Assembly: GCF_947493565.1 (NCBI RefSeq)
Contig: NZ_CANLRG010000004.1
Span: 1 to 64,000, forward strand
Direction of reading: 5' to 3'
DNA length: 64,000 bases
Source: an uncultured Lutibacter sp.
Lineage (GTDB): Bacteria > Bacteroidota > Bacteroidia > Flavobacteriales > Flavobacteriaceae
The notes under the pieces are model-generated. The model did not search any database. It saw only the letters and a program-made list of their open reading frames with translations, and was not told the DNA's origin. Below are positions 17,141 to 25,236 of this stretch, piece by piece. The translations under genes and the position numbers were made by a program. The stretch's first letter is position 1, and each line of letters begins with the position of its first letter.

Positions 17141-17231
17141 TTTTATGGTGCAATTTTTGTTTGTTAAATATACTCATTTTAAGGTTTAGAATTATTCTAT
17201 TTTAGTGAATCCAACAATTTTGGTTATACAT
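17141..17231 (-). repeat. Cassette-type repeat A (copy after the GNAT gene)
   Basis: In gene orientation it begins at the GNAT stop codon (TAACCAAAATTG) and contains ATTCACTAAA, then TAAACCTTAAAATGAGTATA, then TTTAACAAACAAAAATTGCA. The central 60 bases match the copy after ParE (20720-20830) almost throughout, in inverted orientation. A third, more diverged copy lies at 19401-19495. Confidence 0.7.
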
Positions 17232-17682
17232 TATTACTTGCTGTACTTTTATTTTTCCAGTTTTCAAATGTCATTTCAAATTTTATTTCTCCTTTTCCGT
17301 GAGTTCCAACTTTTTTCCAACCCGATTTTCTATAAAAAATTTCTGCTCTTGTGTTAGGTGCAGTTCCCAACCAAACATTTTTAGAAGTTTTATTAAAGTA
17401 CCAATTTAACATCAAGTCATGCAATTGTCTTCCAATTCCTTGTTTGTCATGGTTAGGGTGTACAAATAGTGCCCAAATATTATTTTCTTTTAAGTCCACT
17501 ATTGAAAATCCAACAATTTGATTGTCAATTTCACACACCCAACCTTTTCCTCTTTTTGTAATAAATTCCAAACAATCAGCATCAGTTACTAATTCAGGAT
17601 TTGACAGTGTATTTTCGGTTACAGAATTTCTTACTACTTGAATCTGTTTTATATCGGCTTTATTTGCTTCTCTAAAAGTCAT
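17224..17682 (-). CDS. GNAT family N-acetyltransferase
   Basis: Transfers an acetyl group from acetyl-CoA to an amine; the substrate is unknown. The 152 residues form one GNAT domain, with the acetyl-CoA loop HDKQGIGRQL near 100-110 and the preceding strand IWALFVHP. A C-terminal FYRKSGWKKVG segment is typical. Single-domain acetyltransferases are common cargo in mobile gene cassettes, which fits its place between repeats. Confidence 0.9.
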   Translation of the reverse strand: MTFREANKADIKQIQVVRNSVTENTLSNPELVTDADCLEFITKRGKGWVCEIDNQIVGFSIVDLKENNIWALFVHPNHDKQGIGRQLHDLMLNWYFNKTSKNVWLGTAPNTRAEIFYRKSGWKKVGTHGKGEIKFEMTFENWKNKSTASNNV

Positions 17683-17689
17683 TTTTATT

Positions 17690-17808
17690 TAAATTTTAAT
17701 CTTCAACTATGTTTTGTATTATATTGATATAGGTTTAATCTTATGTTTGTTAATATTCAATTTGTTTGATTTTAGTGCTTTATCTCGCATTACACTTATA
17801 CAATGTAG
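17690..17808 (-). repeat. Diverged cassette-type repeat after the S41 peptidase gene
   Basis: In gene orientation the sequence after the peptidase stop contains GCACTAAAAT and then ATATTAACAAACATAAG, the same order as in repeat A but with different spacing. It also has GTATAAGTGTAATGC at its start. The similarity is weak and short, so membership in the family is tentative. Confidence 0.35.
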
Positions 17809-19296
17809 CTACAGTTTTTTTATTTTTTCAATGGCAAAATTCAGCTGAGTATCTTTATTGTTTATAAAGTCTTCATAAGACTGACCAATTTTAAAATCGG
17901 GTATAACACCATCACCAAATTTTTCATCTGGCAATTCTTTAACATCTTGTTTAAGGTCAACAACTGAAAATGTTAATAGAAATTTTGAGTTTGGAAGTTC
18001 GTAAGTCATTGGCATATGTCCTGTATGACCGTAATATCCTCCCATTGTTTCTTCCCCAATGATTATTGGATCTTCATCACTTTTCATCCAACTCGAGAAA
18101 TGTGAACCTGCTGAAGCTACAAACGGGTCAATCAACAAAACGATCTCTCCTTGAAAAGCATTTGTGTTAGGCTTCCACACTTCATTAAACTTAGGAGTTT
18201 GATAGTATTTATTGTTATTGAATACAGCATGTGTTTCTTTAAAGAAATTTGTTAAATCTTCAACGTCATCATAGATGTAATATTCTTGAAAAGGGATCTC
18301 TTGAAATAATGTGTATGCTGAAATATTTTCCTGAAACGTTCTTTGTGTTAAATATGAATAAAGAAGCAATATGTTTATACCATTTCCCCCACCGTTTCCG
18401 CGAATGTCAACAATTAGGTTTTTTACTTCTTGGTTTTTAATTGTTACGAATACAGAATCTAAAAAAGCAGCATATTTTTTATGTCCTTCCGTTTCTAATT
18501 CGCCCATTGCAAAGGATTTAACAGTTAAAAATCCTGTTTTTACACTATCTATAAATTTATAGGAGTATTCTTTATTGTTCTGAACTTCTAATTTTTTAGA
18601 GTGCCTGTTATTAAAATTTTCATAAAAGTCGGAATAGGTAGTGCTTTTAACTTTTATCTTTTCGATTTCGTTGGAGTTATATTGTTTGTATTCAATAGTG
18701 TATTCTTCTTGTTTTCCTAATGCAAAGTAAATGTATGACGGTAAATAATCTGTTTCAACCCACTTGTATTTCCCCGATTTATTATAACCGTCTGTACTTC
18801 TGTATTTTGAAACTTGTCCTAAAAAACTTTTTGCCTTTATGTTGTTAACAGAGATTATTTCGCTTCCAAGAGGAATGTTTTCGTATGCGAGATTTGTAAA
18901 TAACTTTCCGTCAATATATTTTAAAGGAATTGGAAAAAATATTTTCTCTTTGCTTAAACTATCAAATAGCGAATTTGAGAAATCGAGATGGTTGTGACAA
19001 CTGCCTGTATAGTCAATTACATTCCATAATAGATTATAAAATTCTCTGTATGATAAACTGTCTGTTATTTTTGCCTTATTTTCTGTAAAAGCACTGTCAA
19101 TTTGGTACTTTGAACGGTACTTGTAAAGCCCGGAATTTGCTTTTTGATAAATGGCTTCAAATGTGTTAAAGTCTTTAAGTATTTCTTGTTTTGATAAGGA
19201 TTTATTCTCTTTTAAGTTTTGATTTTTATTTCCGTTTTTACAAGAAATCAATAAAATTAAACTTGATAGAATGGTAAGCTTTATAATAATTTTCAT
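17809..19296 (-). CDS. S41 family peptidase, lipoprotein
   Basis: A C-terminal-processing-type serine protease homologue anchored to the envelope. The 495 residues begin with a lipoprotein signal ending LLISCKNG (Cys 20). The catalytic domain shows IRGNGGGNG near 297-305 and the serine region VASAGSHFSSW, followed by GEETMGGYYGHTG. A PDZ-like region around 135-175 is diverged. It lies in the accessory island between two repeats. Substrates are unknown. Confidence 0.88.
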   Translation of the reverse strand: MKIIIKLTILSSLILLISCKNGNKNQNLKENKSLSKQEILKDFNTFEAIYQKANSGLYKYRSKYQIDSAFTENKAKITDSLSYREFYNLLWNVIDYTGSCHNHLDFSNSLFDSLSKEKIFFPIPLKYIDGKLFTNLAYENIPLGSEIISVNNIKAKSFLGQVSKYRSTDGYNKSGKYKWVETDYLPSYIYFALGKQEEYTIEYKQYNSNEIEKIKVKSTTYSDFYENFNNRHSKKLEVQNNKEYSYKFIDSVKTGFLTVKSFAMGELETEGHKKYAAFLDSVFVTIKNQEVKNLIVDIRGNGGGNGINILLLYSYLTQRTFQENISAYTLFQEIPFQEYYIYDDVEDLTNFFKETHAVFNNNKYYQTPKFNEVWKPNTNAFQGEIVLLIDPFVASAGSHFSSWMKSDEDPIIIGEETMGGYYGHTGHMPMTYELPNSKFLLTFSVVDLKQDVKELPDEKFGDGVIPDFKIGQSYEDFINNKDTQLNFAIEKIKKL

Positions 19297-19400
19297 TGCT
19301 TTGTTTGTTAAAATTGTAGTTAACTTTTTATATACTTATAGCATATACGTTTATTCTTTTAACTTAAAATAAATGTACTTTTTATGTTTATGCTTTGATG

Positions 19401-19495
19401 TTGCAATTTTTGGGTTGTTAAATTTAGCTATTTTACAATTAAGAGCCAATTTATTTTATAAGACTAAGCACTTTTGGTTATATCTTGGTGGTTAA
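19401..19495 (-). repeat. Cassette-type repeat A (copy upstream of the S41 gene)
   Basis: On the minus strand it reads TATAACCAAAAGTGCTTAG, then TAAAATAGCTAAATTTAACAACCC, then AAAAATTGCAACAT, the same order of blocks as repeat A at 17141-17231. The similarity continues past the block towards the gene (TATGCTATAAGTATAT against TATGGTATAAGAATGT), giving roughly 160 bp in all. Confidence 0.6.
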
Positions 19496-19745
19496 TTATT
19501 TATTCAAAATCCAAACAATCATATTTTTAAACTTCAAAAGAGTAATAAATAACATTTGAATTAAAAGATTCCTATAAATTAGCTTTTCACCATGACAATG
19601 TTTAGTGTCATACTCAAAATAAGTACGGGTTTACCATTCCGTTAATATTTATTAAATTTAGATGTTTAAATCACTCCATTAACCAAATATATAAATTGTA
19701 ATTAATAGTTTTCAATCTTGAATAAATGTTACATAAATTTAAATA

Positions 19746-19915
19746 TCAGGTATAAAAAAACAGAAATACTCCCTGTTTGCTTTTTTCACCATTTAACATA
19801 GAGCGATAACCATTTATATCATTTTTAAAAACCTTGTGTTTCTTGCATAAATAACAACTTACATCTAGGTTGTTTTGGAAACATCTATTCCTACACTTTC
19901 TTGATAATTTTTCAT
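19746..19915 (-). pseudogene. 5' fragment of an IS110 family recombinase
   Basis: From ATG 19915 the minus strand reads MKNYQESVGIDVSKTT and then a stop. A single-base shift lets it continue LDVSCYLCKKHKVFKNDI, then NGYRSMLNGE, then QGVFLFFY to a stop at 19746. GIDVSK with its Asp is the hallmark N-terminal motif of the DEDD/RuvC-like IS110 recombinases, and the FKNDINGYRSML segment fits the same domain. The rest of the gene is absent. It is a dead insertion sequence. Confidence 0.75.
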
Positions 19916-19949
19916 ACTTTCATATTTATTTATTAAAATTATGTTGCAT

Positions 19950-20135
19950 AAACTATTTCTTTTAATGGGTTCTGATAACCTAGTATTCCAATTGGTTCTA
20001 AGAAAAGAGAACTAGCATGTCTAATTAGCCTATTATCTTAAAGACTGTTTTAGTTCTCCTCTTTTCTTCTCTAATTTAATGAATGTTAAATAAAGAAGAC
20101 CATTGGCAACAATAATGAATGACTTTAAAACTGAA
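19950..20135 (-). repeat. IS110 non-coding end with hairpin (copy 1)
   Basis: This stretch lies directly upstream of the IS110 fragment's start. TAAACTATTTC, then AACCTAGTATTCCAATTGG, then AAGAAGACC recur at 26596-26670. Between the shared blocks, copy 1 has an extra ~95 bp holding an imperfect inverted repeat (AAGAAAAGAGAACTA at 20000-20014 and TAGTTCTCCTCTTTTCTT at 20051-20068). Intact IS110 elements encode a structured bridge RNA in this position, so the hairpin may be its remnant. Confidence 0.5.
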
Positions 20136-20160
20136 AACTAAAATTTAGATTAGATGCATT

Positions 20161-20182
20161 TTTGATGTATATTTACATCAAA
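20161..20182 (+). promoter_or_regulatory. Palindromic operator of the ParDE module
   Basis: A perfect inverted repeat, TTTGATGTA (20161-20169) with TACATCAAA (20174-20182), 4-bp centre. It lies 9 bp before the antitoxin ATG and covers a TATATTTA promoter-like box. ParD-type antitoxins bind such dyads to repress their own operon. Confidence 0.7.
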
Positions 20183-20191
20183 ATAAAAATT

Positions 20192-20431
20192 ATGGCAAGA
20201 CAAAGTATTTCATTTACTGAACCAAATGATGATTGGTTAAAAGCTCAAATTGAAAGTAAAGAATATTCAAGTAAAAGTGAATTAGTTAATGATTTGATTA
20301 GACAAGCAAGGCAACAACAAGCTCAAATAGATTGGATTAGCTCTAAACTGGAAAGAGCTGAAAAAAGTGGATTCACTTCTGATTCTAAAAAGCAAATTTT
20401 AGCTCAATCAAAATCTTTATTGAATGGCTAA
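20192..20431 (+). CDS. ParD-like antitoxin
   Basis: A ribbon-helix-helix protein of about 79 residues that should neutralise the ParE toxin and repress the operon. The ATG at 20192 (MARQSISF) is chosen because the upstream in-frame ATG lies inside the operator palindrome. The segment EYSSKSELVNDLIRQAR is the typical ParD helix pair. The C-terminal part (DWISSKLERAEKSGF) should wrap the toxin. It overlaps the toxin gene by 8 nt. Confidence 0.9.
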   Translation: MARQSISFTEPNDDWLKAQIESKEYSSKSELVNDLIRQARQQQAQIDWISSKLERAEKSGFTSDSKKQILAQSKSLLNG

Positions 20432-20717
20432 TTATAGGCTGAGTAATACAGCAAAAGAAGATTTAATAAGAATTCATCATTACAGAATAAGAACATTTGG
20501 AGAAACACAAGCAGATGACTATTTTAATTTCTTTTTTGAATATTTTGATAGGATTTCAAAAAGTCCGTATTCATTTGAATCAGTTGATTATATTAGAATA
20601 GGATATAGAAAATGTGCTTGTGGTTCAGATTCAATTTATTTTAAGATAAATGAGAATGATAAAGTTGTTGAGATTATAGCAATAATTGGACGTCAAGATT
20701 TGAAAAATCTGTTATAA
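20424..20717 (+). CDS. ParE/RelE-superfamily toxin
   Basis: A 97-residue toxin with the family's opening (YRLSNTAKEDLIRIHHYRI), a middle IRIGYRKCACGSDSIYFK and an ending VEIIAIIGRQDLKNLL. ParE members poison DNA gyrase while RelE members cut mRNA; the sequence sits nearer the ParE type. Its start codon overlaps the antitoxin's stop region, ensuring the antitoxin is made first. A cassette-type repeat starts at its stop codon. Confidence 0.9.
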   Translation: MANYRLSNTAKEDLIRIHHYRIRTFGETQADDYFNFFFEYFDRISKSPYSFESVDYIRIGYRKCACGSDSIYFKINENDKVVEIIAIIGRQDLKNLL

Positions 20718-20719
20718 AA

Positions 20720-20830
20720 ATTATAGTTTCCAACACCACACAAAAAAAACTTCATTCACTAAATTAAAATATTTTTAAACCTTAAAATGAGTATATTTAA
20801 CAAGCAAAAAATTACAAAAACCAAATCACA
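20720..20830 (+). repeat. Cassette-type repeat A (copy after parE)
   Basis: It starts right after the ParE stop. CATTCACTAAA, then TAAACCTTAAAATGAGTATA, then TTTAACAAGCAAAAAATT match the copy after the GNAT gene in inverted orientation. Further on, TTTGGTT and AACCATA form a short hairpin (about 20832-20853). Confidence 0.7.
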
Positions 20831-20865
20831 ACTTTGGTTCTACTAAACCATAGCCAATTAAGAAA

Positions 20866-21447
20866 ATGAACATAGAACTTCTTTTTAAAAAATTAGAACA
20901 ATCATATTCTTCTCTTACCAAAGAATGTCAAAATGAATTCATTAAAAATTGTGAGATTAAAACTTTTAGAAAAGGAGAAGTTGTCGTACGAGAAGGTCAG
21001 TATTCTAAAAAGGCTTATTTAATTATAAATGGTTGTGCAAGAGCATACTATTTAAAAGATGGGAAAGACATATCAGACTGGTTCACTTTTGAAAATCAAT
21101 TTATGGCTTCCATAGTAAGTTTTTTTAGCAAAGCACCTAGTCCTCATTATGTAGAGTTTGTAGAAGATTCAATGGCTCTTGAGTTTTCACAAGATACAGT
21201 TGAGAATCTCTCAAATAAGTATCATGATTTTGAACGGTTTATTAGTAAAGTTGTTACTGAAACTATGTTAGGTCTTTGTGAAAGATTGCATACCATCCAA
21301 TTTTCTAAAGCAGAAGAAAGATATCAAAGCTTAATAAGTCTTTACCCTGACATTACACAAAGAATAGCTCTAACACATATTGCTTCATATTTAGGCATTA
21401 CACTTGAAACGCTAAGCAGAATTCGCAACTCTAAAGTTCGAATTTGA
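20866..21447 (+). CDS. Crp/Fnr family transcriptional regulator
   Basis: A cyclic-nucleotide-binding-fold regulator of 193 residues. The N-terminal beta-roll (about 15-110, with FRKGEVVVREGQ) is followed by a long dimer helix and a C-terminal HTH (LTHIASYLGITLETLSRIRN). No cysteine cluster for an iron-sulfur cluster is present, so oxygen sensing as in E. coli FNR is not expected. It heads a run of seven closely spaced genes and a perfect TTGAT-ATCAA dyad overlaps its stop codon. Confidence 0.9.
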   Translation: MNIELLFKKLEQSYSSLTKECQNEFIKNCEIKTFRKGEVVVREGQYSKKAYLIINGCARAYYLKDGKDISDWFTFENQFMASIVSFFSKAPSPHYVEFVEDSMALEFSQDTVENLSNKYHDFERFISKVVTETMLGLCERLHTIQFSKAEERYQSLISLYPDITQRIALTHIASYLGITLETLSRIRNSKVRI

Positions 21448-21459
21448 TTTATATCAAAT
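21442..21459 (+). promoter_or_regulatory. Crp/Fnr-type operator between the regulator and the next gene
   Basis: ATTTGAT and ATCAAAT (7-bp arms, TTAT centre) form a perfect dyad identical in form to the FNR consensus TTGAT-N4-ATCAA. It includes the regulator's own stop codon and lies about 45 bp before the next ATG, with a GATCTTTG box between. The Crp/Fnr protein probably uses it to control the following operon. Confidence 0.6.
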
Positions 21460-21504
21460 GAAGATACTTCCATTAATCTGATCTTTGTATTAAAAGTTAA
21501 ACAA

Positions 21505-21834
21505 ATGGAAGAAAAAAAAACTATCAATAAATCAATTTGGGGAAAATGGTGGACATCTTTTAGAAAATGGTTCTACCCTGCTTGGCTTGTTTACGAAACA
21601 ACCATTCGTTTCTACGAATATTCTTTATCTACCTATCAATATTTTTTGCTACAAGAACAATATTTTGGTTCAGAAATATCCCAATTAATAGCAATACTGG
21701 CTAGTAGTCTAACATTTGCTATATGCTTCTTTTTTTTAACAGTCCCAGCTTCCTTTGCGTTGTTTAAATATTTTAACACAAAAAAATTAGCACCTAATTT
21801 ATTAATAGAACAAAAAGTAAAAACCTATTTCTAA
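21505..21834 (+). CDS. Small membrane protein of unknown function
   Basis: 109 residues. The N-terminal half is aromatic and basic (WGKWWTSFRKWFYPAW) and probably lies along the membrane. One clear helix follows (about 68-92). I do not recognise a family. It is the first gene after the operator and ends 4 nt before the oxidoreductase gene. Confidence 0.7.
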   Translation: MEEKKTINKSIWGKWWTSFRKWFYPAWLVYETTIRFYEYSLSTYQYFLLQEQYFGSEISQLIAILASSLTFAICFFFLTVPASFALFKYFNTKKLAPNLLIEQKVKTYF

Positions 21835-21838
21835 ACAT

Positions 21839-22417
21839 ATGAAAAAGATATTGGTTATTAATGGGCATCCTGATAAAGAAAGTTACAATTATGCACTATC
21901 TAATTCTTACATTAAAGGTGCTTTAACCACTAAAGCAACAGTTAAAACAATAAATATCCGAGAGCTAAACTTTAATCTAAATTTAGAGTTCGGATATAGA
22001 AAAAGAACTGAATTAGAACCCGACCTTAAGGAAGCTCAGGAAAAATTAAAATGGGCAAACCATATTGTTTGGGTTTATCCCATTTGGTGGGGCTCGGTAC
22101 CAGCTATTATGAAAGGTTTTTTAGACAGGGTATTACTTCCTGGATTTGCGTTTCAAAAACGACAAAATTCGCTTTGGTGGGATAAGCTATTTATTTCTAA
22201 AACATCAAGAATAATTTGCACACTAGACCAGCCAAGTTGGTACTATAAGTGGTTTTATGGAAATCCCAATCACAACGCTATGAAAAAGTTAACATTAAAA
22301 TTCATTGGAGTTAAGTCTGTTAAAATAACAACTATAGGTCCTATTAGACTCTCAAAAGATAAATTCCGGACAAAATGGCTAAAAAAGGTTGAAAAACTAG
22401 GAGAAAAGAACGCATAA
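21839..22417 (+). CDS. NAD(P)H-dependent oxidoreductase, flavodoxin fold
   Basis: A quinone-reductase-type flavoprotein, 192 residues. It opens with ILVINGHPDKESYN, the FMN/FAD phosphate-binding loop of the NQO1/KefF/MdaB group, and has VWVYPIWWGSVPAIMKGFLDRV, the usual second flavin-binding stretch. Two-electron reduction of quinones or electrophiles is the family's reaction. Its neighbour is an FAD monooxygenase, so the pair may act on one aromatic or quinone compound. Confidence 0.9.
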   Translation: MKKILVINGHPDKESYNYALSNSYIKGALTTKATVKTINIRELNFNLNLEFGYRKRTELEPDLKEAQEKLKWANHIVWVYPIWWGSVPAIMKGFLDRVLLPGFAFQKRQNSLWWDKLFISKTSRIICTLDQPSWYYKWFYGNPNHNAMKKLTLKFIGVKSVKITTIGPIRLSKDKFRTKWLKKVEKLGEKNA

Positions 22418-22460
22418 AATAAAAACTAGGAGGTTTTGGTTATTAAAATAACATCATAAA

Positions 22461-23630
22461 ATGAAAAACATATCAATTATTGGAGGAGGAATTGGTGGGT
22501 TAACCACAGCACTGTGCTTTGAAAAATTAGGCATAGAATATACTCTTTATGAAAAAGTAAATAAATTAAAAACAGTTGGGGCAGGAATATGGCTTTCACC
22601 AAACGCACTACAAGTTCTAGAATGGATTAACCCCAGCCTATTGCATAGCATACAACGTTCGGGAAATTCATTTAATAAAATTTTATTAACAAACCACAAA
22701 CTACAGCCTATCCGAGACTCAAGTCAAGACTTTGTAAAAGATATGTTCGGCTACACCACATTAGCCATACATCGAGGGGTGTTACAGAAAATACTCTATT
22801 CCTTTATTAATAATAAAGCAAATATACAATTGAACAAGGGATTTGAATCGTATTTCCAAAACAGTGACCACTCATATACAATTAATTTTCACGATCAATC
22901 TACTCAGATAACCAATGTGATAATAGGTGCAGATGGAATTAACTCCAAGGTGAGACAACAAATATTTCCTAAAAGTAAACTTCGATATTCCGGACAAACC
23001 TGTTGGCGTGGAGTAGCTGACTTTGAGCTTGATAATAATCTGGTCTCTGCCGGATTTACACTTTGGGGCAAAAAACTTCAGTTTGGCGTTTCCAAACTGG
23101 AAAATGGAAAAACCTACTGGTTTGCCGTAATGCTAAGTGAACCCAATCTACAAGAGAATAGAGAAACTGTTAAAACTAAACTAATTGAATTGTTTTCTCA
23201 GCACCATCCTATTGTAACCACGTTAATACAAAACACTTCCGCCAACAAAATAATACGAGGCGATTTATCAGACCTAGAATGGATGAACAAATGGCATACC
23301 AACACCATTTGCTTAATTGGAGATGCTGCACATGCCATGACACCAGATTTAGGACAAGGTGGTGCACAGGCAATGGAAGATGCATTTTACCTATCCAATC
23401 TCATCCATCAATCAAACGCCTTTGATGTTGCATTCAACAATTTTTACAACCTTAGAAAAACGAAAGTAAAAAAGCTTGTGGAGCAATCACGATTAACCTC
23501 CAAAATGGCCATTACCAATAAACCATTGGAGTTACTTAGAAATATCATTTTGAAATATTCACCAGAAAAGGTTTTACAGAAACAAATGATAGAAACCTAT
23601 ACTATTGATAAAACTATATGTGGAGTATGA
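22461..23630 (+). CDS. FAD-dependent aromatic-type monooxygenase
   Basis: A class A flavin monooxygenase of 389 residues. The Rossmann motif IIGGGIGGLTTALCF is at 5-19, the NAD(P)H/FAD DG segment GADGINSKVR near 155, and the GDAAHAMTPDLGQGGAQAMEDA flavin-ribityl motif near 290. The family includes salicylate hydroxylases and the tetracycline-inactivating TetX group; the substrate cannot be read from the sequence. Its stop overlaps the next start as ATGA. Confidence 0.9.
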   Translation: MKNISIIGGGIGGLTTALCFEKLGIEYTLYEKVNKLKTVGAGIWLSPNALQVLEWINPSLLHSIQRSGNSFNKILLTNHKLQPIRDSSQDFVKDMFGYTTLAIHRGVLQKILYSFINNKANIQLNKGFESYFQNSDHSYTINFHDQSTQITNVIIGADGINSKVRQQIFPKSKLRYSGQTCWRGVADFELDNNLVSAGFTLWGKKLQFGVSKLENGKTYWFAVMLSEPNLQENRETVKTKLIELFSQHHPIVTTLIQNTSANKIIRGDLSDLEWMNKWHTNTICLIGDAAHAMTPDLGQGGAQAMEDAFYLSNLIHQSNAFDVAFNNFYNLRKTKVKKLVEQSRLTSKMAITNKPLELLRNIILKYSPEKVLQKQMIETYTIDKTICGV

Positions 23631-23893
23631 AAATAAGCAACGGAAGAGTTTTAATTTTTTTGGGTGTGGTACATTCTTTATTAGGTACATCACCCTATGT
23701 ATTTGGCAAACAGTTTACAGGGTTTGCCCATAAATTCTATTTTAGAATAAGTGAAGGGCTCTATGAGCTTCCAATACTAAACAGTCAAATGAATTATGAA
23801 AACTTTTTCGCATTTTGGTTTTGTTATTTTGGACTATTACTTATTCCTTTAGGTTTTTTGGTTGAAGAAATAAAACAAAATTCACTCACCTAA
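23627..23893 (+). CDS. Small membrane protein, DUF6463-like
   Basis: About 88 residues with two hydrophobic helices (roughly 5-23 and 62-80). The opening NGRVLIFLGVVHSLLG with a membrane histidine resembles DUF6463 proteins, which often sit beside flavin enzymes. The ATG at 23627 is chosen because it overlaps the monooxygenase stop (ATGA), a sign of translational coupling. Confidence 0.7.
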   Translation: MKISNGRVLIFLGVVHSLLGTSPYVFGKQFTGFAHKFYFRISEGLYELPILNSQMNYENFFAFWFCYFGLLLIPLGFLVEEIKQNSLT

Positions 23894-23906
23894 CCTCATA
23901 ATAAAG

Positions 23907-24476
23907 ATGACAACAAAAGACAGAAAAACAGATATTATTTTAGGAAGCCTTTTTTTAATCCTCACAGTGGGTTTCATTGTGTTGGCAATGACTAATAAGC
24001 TATTTTTTGATTGGGTTTTTGAACGCCACCATAATCAATGGAGTTGGTATTTAAGACCATTGTTTTTAGTTCCGTTCTGCTATTTTGCTTTTAGAAAAAA
24101 GTTTTCTGGTATGATGATTTCAATCTTCGCCCTGTTTACCAGTATGTTTTGGTTTCCAAAACCCGAAATTGTAAGTAAAAGCGTAGTAGAATTTTTAGAA
24201 TTTGAGAAAGAATACCTTTACGGGCAATGGAATACGGAAAAAATATTGCTAACCTTAACCATTCCAATTTCATTTATAACACTAGGGCTAGCCTTTTGGA
24301 AGCGCAGCTTAGTGCTTGGAGTAGCTGTAATCGGTTTAATGGCTACAGGGAAAATGGTATGGAGTATTGAAAACGCAGGTGAATCTGGAAAATCAATTTT
24401 AATTCCCGCAATTGCTGGACTATTCATTTGTTGTGGCATTATATACTACGGATTTAAAAGATTAACAAAAAAATAA
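23907..24476 (+). CDS. Membrane protein of unknown function
   Basis: 189 residues with about five hydrophobic helices (near 10-27, 45-58, 67-84, 112-130 and 133-182). I do not recognise the family. It ends 2 nt before the PAP2 gene and belongs to the same operon. Confidence 0.7.
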   Translation: MTTKDRKTDIILGSLFLILTVGFIVLAMTNKLFFDWVFERHHNQWSWYLRPLFLVPFCYFAFRKKFSGMMISIFALFTSMFWFPKPEIVSKSVVEFLEFEKEYLYGQWNTEKILLTLTIPISFITLGLAFWKRSLVLGVAVIGLMATGKMVWSIENAGESGKSILIPAIAGLFICCGIIYYGFKRLTKK

Positions 24477-24478
24477 CT

Positions 24479-25225
24479 ATGAATTATTTTAAACCTTTTT
24501 TACTACTCGCCATTTTAGTATTACCCTATTTGGCTCAAGGACAACAAGCACTAGATACATTGGTTACACAATCTAATAAAAACAAGCTAAAAATAAAAGA
24601 AATTATACTTCCTGCTTCAATAATTTTGGTCGGGTCAGCCCTATCGGGCAGCCGACTTGAAAAAAAGCTTAAAAACAGCCTCCACGATGGTACCGTAAGA
24701 GAAATTGGTTTTACGCTCCCCATAGATGATATAATTCAATATGTACCCATCGTAGAATTGTACACCGCAGATTTACTCAAAATAAAATCTAAAAATCATT
24801 GGTTTGATCAAACCAAATACTTAGCTATTGCTAATATAATTACTGCAAGCCTTACACATACTGGAAAAAGATTATTCAATAAACAACGCCCTGATGGGTC
24901 TAATCATGCTTTCCCCTCAGGGCACACCTCCTTCTCTTTTACAAATGCTAGTGTTTTGTATGAGGAATTTAAAGACACAGCTACAATATTTGCATATAGT
25001 GGTTATGCCCTTACATCTTTGGTTGGCAGTCTTCGTGTTGTAAACAACAAACATTGGATATCAGATGTATTGGTAGGAGCTGGTTTGGGAATTTTAGTTA
25101 CAAAATTGGTTTATCACTTCGAACCTTTAAAAAACTGGAATCCCTTTAAAAAGTATGATAATATTATACTTATTCCCAACATTAATACACAACAAATTGG
25201 AATGTACTTTAAAGTTAAATTTTAA
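24479..25225 (+). CDS. PAP2 family phosphatase
   Basis: A phosphatidic acid phosphatase/haloperoxidase-fold protein of 248 residues with a signal peptide (about 1-21, ending AQG). The three catalytic motifs are present: KRLFNKQRPDGS, PSGHTSFSF and SLRVVNNKHWISDVLVG, giving the KxxxxxxRP, PSGH and SRxxxxxHxxxD pattern. It is likely to act on lipid phosphates at the envelope. Confidence 0.9.
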   Translation: MNYFKPFLLLAILVLPYLAQGQQALDTLVTQSNKNKLKIKEIILPASIILVGSALSGSRLEKKLKNSLHDGTVREIGFTLPIDDIIQYVPIVELYTADLLKIKSKNHWFDQTKYLAIANIITASLTHTGKRLFNKQRPDGSNHAFPSGHTSFSFTNASVLYEEFKDTATIFAYSGYALTSLVGSLRVVNNKHWISDVLVGAGLGILVTKLVYHFEPLKNWNPFKKYDNIILIPNINTQQIGMYFKVKF

Positions 25226-25236
25226 CCATAATTCTC

